Source: Homalodisca vitripennis
Lineage: Eukaryota; Arthropoda; Insecta; Hemiptera; Cicadellidae
Direction of reading: 5' to 3'
Assembly: GCF_021130785.1 (NCBI RefSeq)
Contig: NC_060212.1
Location: 148,701,501-148,765,500, forward strand
Length of the DNA: 64,000 nt
Shown: one piece after another, positions 58,730-64,000 of the stretch
Numbering within the stretch: position 1 is the first letter of the stretch
Layout: every line of letters starts with the position of its first letter
Program-made: the position numbers and the translations under genes
Notes under the pieces: model-generated
Told to the model about the DNA's origin: nothing
Database searches by the model: none
The model's input: the letters and a program-made list of their open reading frames with translations, nothing else

Positions 58730-61700
58730 CTAAGTTAAATTTATAAAGATACCTTATCACACACGAAAATGTGAAACTAATCAGGTTTCAAGTGCAACTA
58801 AGCAATCATAGCCTTTTCCATGAACAGTTTACAGGCTTCCAACTCTCTTCAGTTGTAAAATTTGCCTTGTGTTCAGGTCAAATAAGCCAATTGCTTACAA
58901 ATTTATCTATCAAAATATATAATATATATAAAAATATCAAATTAATTGTATTAAAAGGCAAGCACCAGAGTTATTAACGTATTGTAGCGCTCAAACGTAG
59001 GTATGAAATTCTCACTGTAGATCCAAAAGAGAATACATTCATAAATATTCAGAAAATATACTCACTGGATTCAATGTACAATTTCAGATTATTTCGACAT
59101 ATACCCCAAACCAACCTAAAAAGAATAAAAGCAACGCTAAATTGTAACCCTTTTCTGCATGGTCACACTTTTCCGCCGGTAACCTTCTAAAACATTCTCA
59201 TTTTTTCAAATATGCTGCTCCTTCAGTTTATAGACCCAAGTGTCACTTATAATTCTGTCAAGTATCAATATAAGTCTGCTGATAGAGAATCTCTCAATTG
59301 CTTTTGATTCTTAGATATGTTAGTAATGCTTCTGCATCTTAAACTACGATTCTGACAATAAAATATTTGCATGAGAAAATTTTAAAAATATTTATTAAAG
59401 ATATCCAGATATACTCCAAATAATTAGTTAAGAATCCTTAACTAAATAACTTAATAAATATAATATAAAATGGAACTAAAATAATCATTATTCCAAGAAA
59501 ACTATATACATACTTTTACTATTTAACCTCACTATTACTGATAGATAAGTTTTTTCCGGCGCAATGTCACTTCTTTTTAAGATTGAACAATTTGTCCAAT
59601 AGTTTCTAAAAAATAAAAAAAAAAATAATTTAAATTATTTACAAAATTTAAGATTGAAGCTAAAATTATGCTGTGGTCTGAGTGAGTTTTATGCTCAAAT
59701 TGATTCTTAAACGTTGAAATTCTTATAATTCTCATTGCAAAGACCATGTATGGTGAAAAAAAGCACAGTTATAAAATTCCCTACTTGATTTTCTCGAATG
59801 AAAGATGAGTGCTATATCCGTGGATTGACTATTTACTTACATTCAAATAATAAAAATGAATATACCACTAGCAGTTACTGGCGGCTTTGCACGGGATTAA
59901 TTATTGATTAAGAAATAGTTTCCTAGGCATATCATTTAGAACTGAATAGTAAATATCCCTAAAAATAATTCATTGCCACGGAAACATATTCCTTTTTATC
60001 AAACATTTCAGAATAATTCAAGTTTAAGATCGAAGATAAATGTTTTGTTTCCATGACGTCATGGGTGAACCAGTATTAATGTGTGCAATACAATGCCTAC
60101 TCAAAACGTATTTAATGAATTGATTTGACAATATTATCAGTAACACTTAAAATATTTTAGGACAGTGTGGAGGAATACTAATTTTCTAATAATCTTAGTG
60201 GAAGCACTTATGATGTAATATTATGAAACCATACAATAGTTTTTAATAACCAATAGATATTTTTATTGCATGTAATATTTCAGCGTTCATTGATTGTTGA
60301 GAAGGTAGAAGATTTAAACCTATTTCTCATCCAGTTAAGTATTTTAATATGCTTAATGTAGCAATTTACTGTTGCAAAAATGTTATTAAAGGCAGTATAC
60401 TCAATAGAGCCTGGATGAGATAAAATTGTTTAAACTAAATCTTAATTCTTAAAACCTAACACTACTTGTATGATATTTATATATGACAGAGGGTTTATCA
60501 AAGGTATTTTTGGAACCCAACAAATGTAATTGAAACTTACAAAACTTAACTATTTACAAATATTTATTAAATATTTTAAGTAAACCATAAACTGATTTAT
60601 TCTGCTGAGGTATGTAGAATAATAAACAACCAGAGAAATTATATAGAATCGAGTATTTATTCAACAAGTAAAAATGGGGAAGGTCGCATTAGATAACGGT
60701 CAAATAACCTCCGATCCTTGCAGAATTGTAGAAGGGATAAACCAATATTATATCTCTATGCAGGACTGGTCAGACTGAAATTTTAGCTACATTTTCATAC
60801 AGAATACTTACCAACTACCACCGAGACTTTACTATATATTCTCCTATTATATTATACCCATTTCATGTTCAAGTATCTCCCTTTATTAAAAACCCAACTA
60901 ACATAAGAACGCGTGGTCTTTATAACATTATGGTCAAATATGAAATCATATTGTTGTTTATATATCGCCTGCTTAAACACATAATTTATAATTAATTTGA
61001 GTTTCTCTCCCAGTAATTACTTTGAAAGTTTCACTTGAATACAGTGTTTTCTATTTATAAGAGGGGGGTTCTTGAAAATTTTCCAATACAAAACCAATCA
61101 TCAGGTTTTCCATATCAATTGAAAAACTAATGAGAACAGGGAAAGTTGCATATTTGGATCAAACCGACATTCCCAGTCCTTAACAATATGGCTTCAGACA
61201 TGGACAATCTATAGAAATAGAAAGATTAATGACAGCCTGAAAAAAATAATTTGTTTTGCAAATTATATAAACTTACAATAATGTTTTTATTACATTATGG
61301 GTAACAAATATTATAATTTTACCGATAACACAAGAACTATTGATTTGGATTATGACAAGTTTTAATTTTAACTGTTATATCTAGAAATTTAATCTCTGAT
61401 ATGTTGTTTTGTACTGCAAACCCCACTGTTAGCTGTATTATTTTGTGATACATGGATTCATTATTAATCATTAGTTGTTTAAACCTAGATTATTTTATAT
61501 TTATTTACCTACAACCACAATTACTCTTGGCAGTGGTTAGTGTATATTCCTATGTTTCAGAAAATATTTATCGTAATTGCTTTCATGAGTCAAAAAAGTA
61601 TCCCTCGGTCTAAAAGCGTGTACTTCCGGTAGCGTAGTAACGCTAGAGTTGTTGCTAATTTGACGGTTAATACATATAATTCCGTGTTAGTGATAATAGG

Positions 61701-64000
61701 ACGATATGATATTCGTGGTTTTTACAATTCTTATTCGTTTTTTTTCCTTAAAACAAATGATGCATACAATTTGGACAGTGTCAAAAACAAAGGCCATTCT
61801 AAAGTGTTTTTGAAATCTGGTTTTGAATGTGTGAGGGTAGAGTCGTGATCTAAATGTCGTTGTGTAATTACGTAAATTACAAGGGCTATTGTTACTCTGA
61901 GAATTTTTTACGCCATTTTTTCGCTTTAACTAAAACTAAAATGTCTAACCCATTTAACTCTCAACTTTGGGGAGATACACCATATAATTGTTCATGATGG
62001 CTTAGTTTATTTCATGCACGATGGACTAAACGTTGATGATCAAGAATGAATAATGACATATTCCCGGCTTTATAAAATTGTTCAAACGTCTATGAAAAGG
62101 CTAGAAAAGGTATTTTTTTCGATATAGAAAATTTACAGACCTTCAAGGAATTTCAAATAAAGTAATTTAAATTTAAAATATTTTCTCGGGTGCTAAATAA
62201 TATTTTCAAAAATTTCATCCTCACGGATCTGTATAATGTTAAACCTTGGACGTAGAGGGCCAAATGAAGAAATATTCTCATCAATTTGCAAGGAGTATAG
62301 TTACTATTTAGGAATAATACTGAATGAAATGGGGCTCTGAATTTGGTAATCACAATTAATGTAGTCCACGTATACGACTTAGAATTTTAGAATATTATAT
62401 ACAATTTTATTAATATTATTAGACTTAAGAGGTAGTTATAGCATGTTGTTGTGTAAGGATAAAAGGATTTCAGACATGTGTGATCGTTATAAATAACGTT
62501 TTGACAATTAAAATCATATCTTTATCTTAAGGTGATCAGGAGAGAAAATAATTGGTTCATTTTAAAAAGAAAGCTAAATGATGATAAAGAATAGGGGTCA
62601 AAGTTCAACCATGGCAAATGAACCCTGGCGATGTCACATGGTGGTAGTTAAGAGCACGAAAAGTCAAGGGCTATTTCACTCTTTCACACCAGCACTGGCA
62701 AAAGCGGGATGCTAGCAAGAAAATTAAAGTAGACGATATTATCTGAATATATCGACATATATCATGTATTTTAGCATGAAAATATTGTAATCTACACCGC
62801 AAGTAGATTACTGTTGCCGAAAATAGAAGCTTTTTGACCGAAGGAGACTTTAAAAACTTAGATATGTTTAATATATATTTTCCTGATCGAATCATCAAGA
62901 GAAACGCCACTTGGACATCGAGGATAACTTAGACTGAAAGAATATTATAAGGGCGGAAAAAGGCAATTTTGGCTAAAGTAGTATATATGTTTTTCATTGT
63001 CGCAACAAGTAAACTCTACTGTGGTCTGTACAGTATAATTAATTGAATCAGAAATGTTTCTTCATGGGGAAAACGTGAAGTAAGCCAGTTGGAAATGTTG
63101 CTTACCTTTGGAACCTTAGCAACGAATTAGTATGGTACTTATACATGTATACTTTAGATTCAAAATTATCATAGGGCTTCATCATATTCCATCATTAGTT
63201 TTTCACTTCGATTATTAAGGACTTAGTTTTCCACTATGACCAAAAATAATTCAATTGTTACTAAAATTGTTAGTTCTGTTCATTCAACTATTATGAGGTA
63301 TGATATTTAGTTTTTAATGTAGTTGTCATCAAGAGTACTCTATTTATAAGTTAATAACTTTTTGTTCCTAACTAATACGAAATTTAATTTACCTACTAGC
63401 TTAATACCCAAATCAATAATCTCTCTATATTCTAGTTTTATTTCGTTAAAATAATATTGTCTAATATTTCATGAACTTCTAGTTCAAATGATACCCTGAG
63501 AAGATAGAGAATTATAACCAAGTTGTATAGGACACTCCTCAGAACTCCGCAGTGGTTGTACTTCTCCGCACGTAGAGCGACTCTTTCTGCTCCAGCGACT
63601 GTCTGCTGATTAACCCTCTCTCCCTTTGTGTGACAGTCTGTCAGGAGGAAAACTAATTAGACTTTTTAACGAACTTAGAGAATTTGATCATAAAATAAGC
63701 ACTAAATGATAAAAAAAATCTAAAAAGTACATATTTATAATAAATATTAATATTTCTTATATGTCTATATGATATTAAAATAGTTCACTTTATTCTCTCT
63801 CACTATAATTGCTGAATGAGCGATCTTTTTAACAATAACTACAAAAATTTTGCGTGATTTTGTCCTTGGGAAAATGTATGTTTCATAATCGAATCAATCG
63901 AAATACTAACATCAGGTTTTAATATAAATATTTGGATTAAGTTTATAAAGGTAACGTGATTTCCGGAACTTTTGAGTTTATGCTGTTATTCAAGAAGTCA
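58730..64000. other. AT-rich sequence, nothing recognised
   Basis: No gene was recognised. The patch at 63540-63655 resembles 40320-40430 (shared TGTCTGCTGATTAA with similar flanks), a probable dispersed repeat. Small open frames (61660-61848, 62153-62353, 62671-62910) have no recognised motif. Confidence 0.4.

Overview
The window looks like AT-rich nuclear DNA from an arthropod, most likely an insect; the species cannot be told from the sequence. The evidence is the interspersed content: non-LTR retrotransposons of the CR1/Jockey-like type with apurinic endonuclease plus reverse transcriptase, two kinds of decayed Tc1/mariner transposase, tRNA-like SINE heads, long (TA)n tracts and a satellite array. 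No complete host gene, rRNA gene, functional tRNA or CRISPR array is recognisable. Most open frames here are AT-rich noise, microsatellite translations or pieces of mobile elements.

Layout. 0-2.6 kb: two 130-bp inverted copies of a coding-like segment at 487-616 and 2321-2450. 2.6-5.7 kb: a degenerate non-LTR element on + (element 1). 6.9-8.3 kb: the 3' end of another non-LTR element, abutting a fossil coding patch on -, followed by a second unidentified fossil coding patch. 10.86 kb: a tRNA-like sequence. 12.3-13.0 and 15.3-15.9 kb: two different mariner-type pseudogenes. 16.86-17.35 kb: a MITE-like element with 13-bp inverted ends inside a (TA)n tract. 23.5-24.15 kb: a 5'-truncated relative of element 1. 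24.95-26.9 kb: a 213/221-bp tandem array interrupted by a 753-bp retroinsertion with a 7-bp target duplication; a dispersed copy of the same unit lies at 34.73 kb. 29.5-30.0 and 58.57-58.72 kb: two inverted-repeat units, each holding a CUGANGA-stem-GAAA motif that resembles the hammerhead core of Penelope-like elements. 40.86-44.3 kb: the best preserved non-LTR element (element 2, -). 50.58-52.94 kb: a relative truncated at both ends (element 3, -). 57.9-58.6 kb: a heavily decayed reverse transcriptase fossil on -.

How the parts relate. Elements 2 and 3 both keep the last block of an SGNH-esterase-like ORF1 upstream of ORF2, and both lose homology just upstream of that block. Element 1 and the 23.5-24.15 kb fragment share their C-terminal protein region and an AATAAAGAC-TTATTTATTT type 3' end, so they belong to one family. 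Ages seem to differ: the 57.9 kb fossil and the mariners are old, element 2 is young (two single-base indels in ORF2), and the retroinsertion in the satellite is younger than the array it splits.

I did not find a convincing new multi-gene system. The most unusual signals are the inverted coding-like pair whose five differences are all synonymous, the two ribozyme-like inverted-repeat units, and the interrupted satellite with its dispersed copy.
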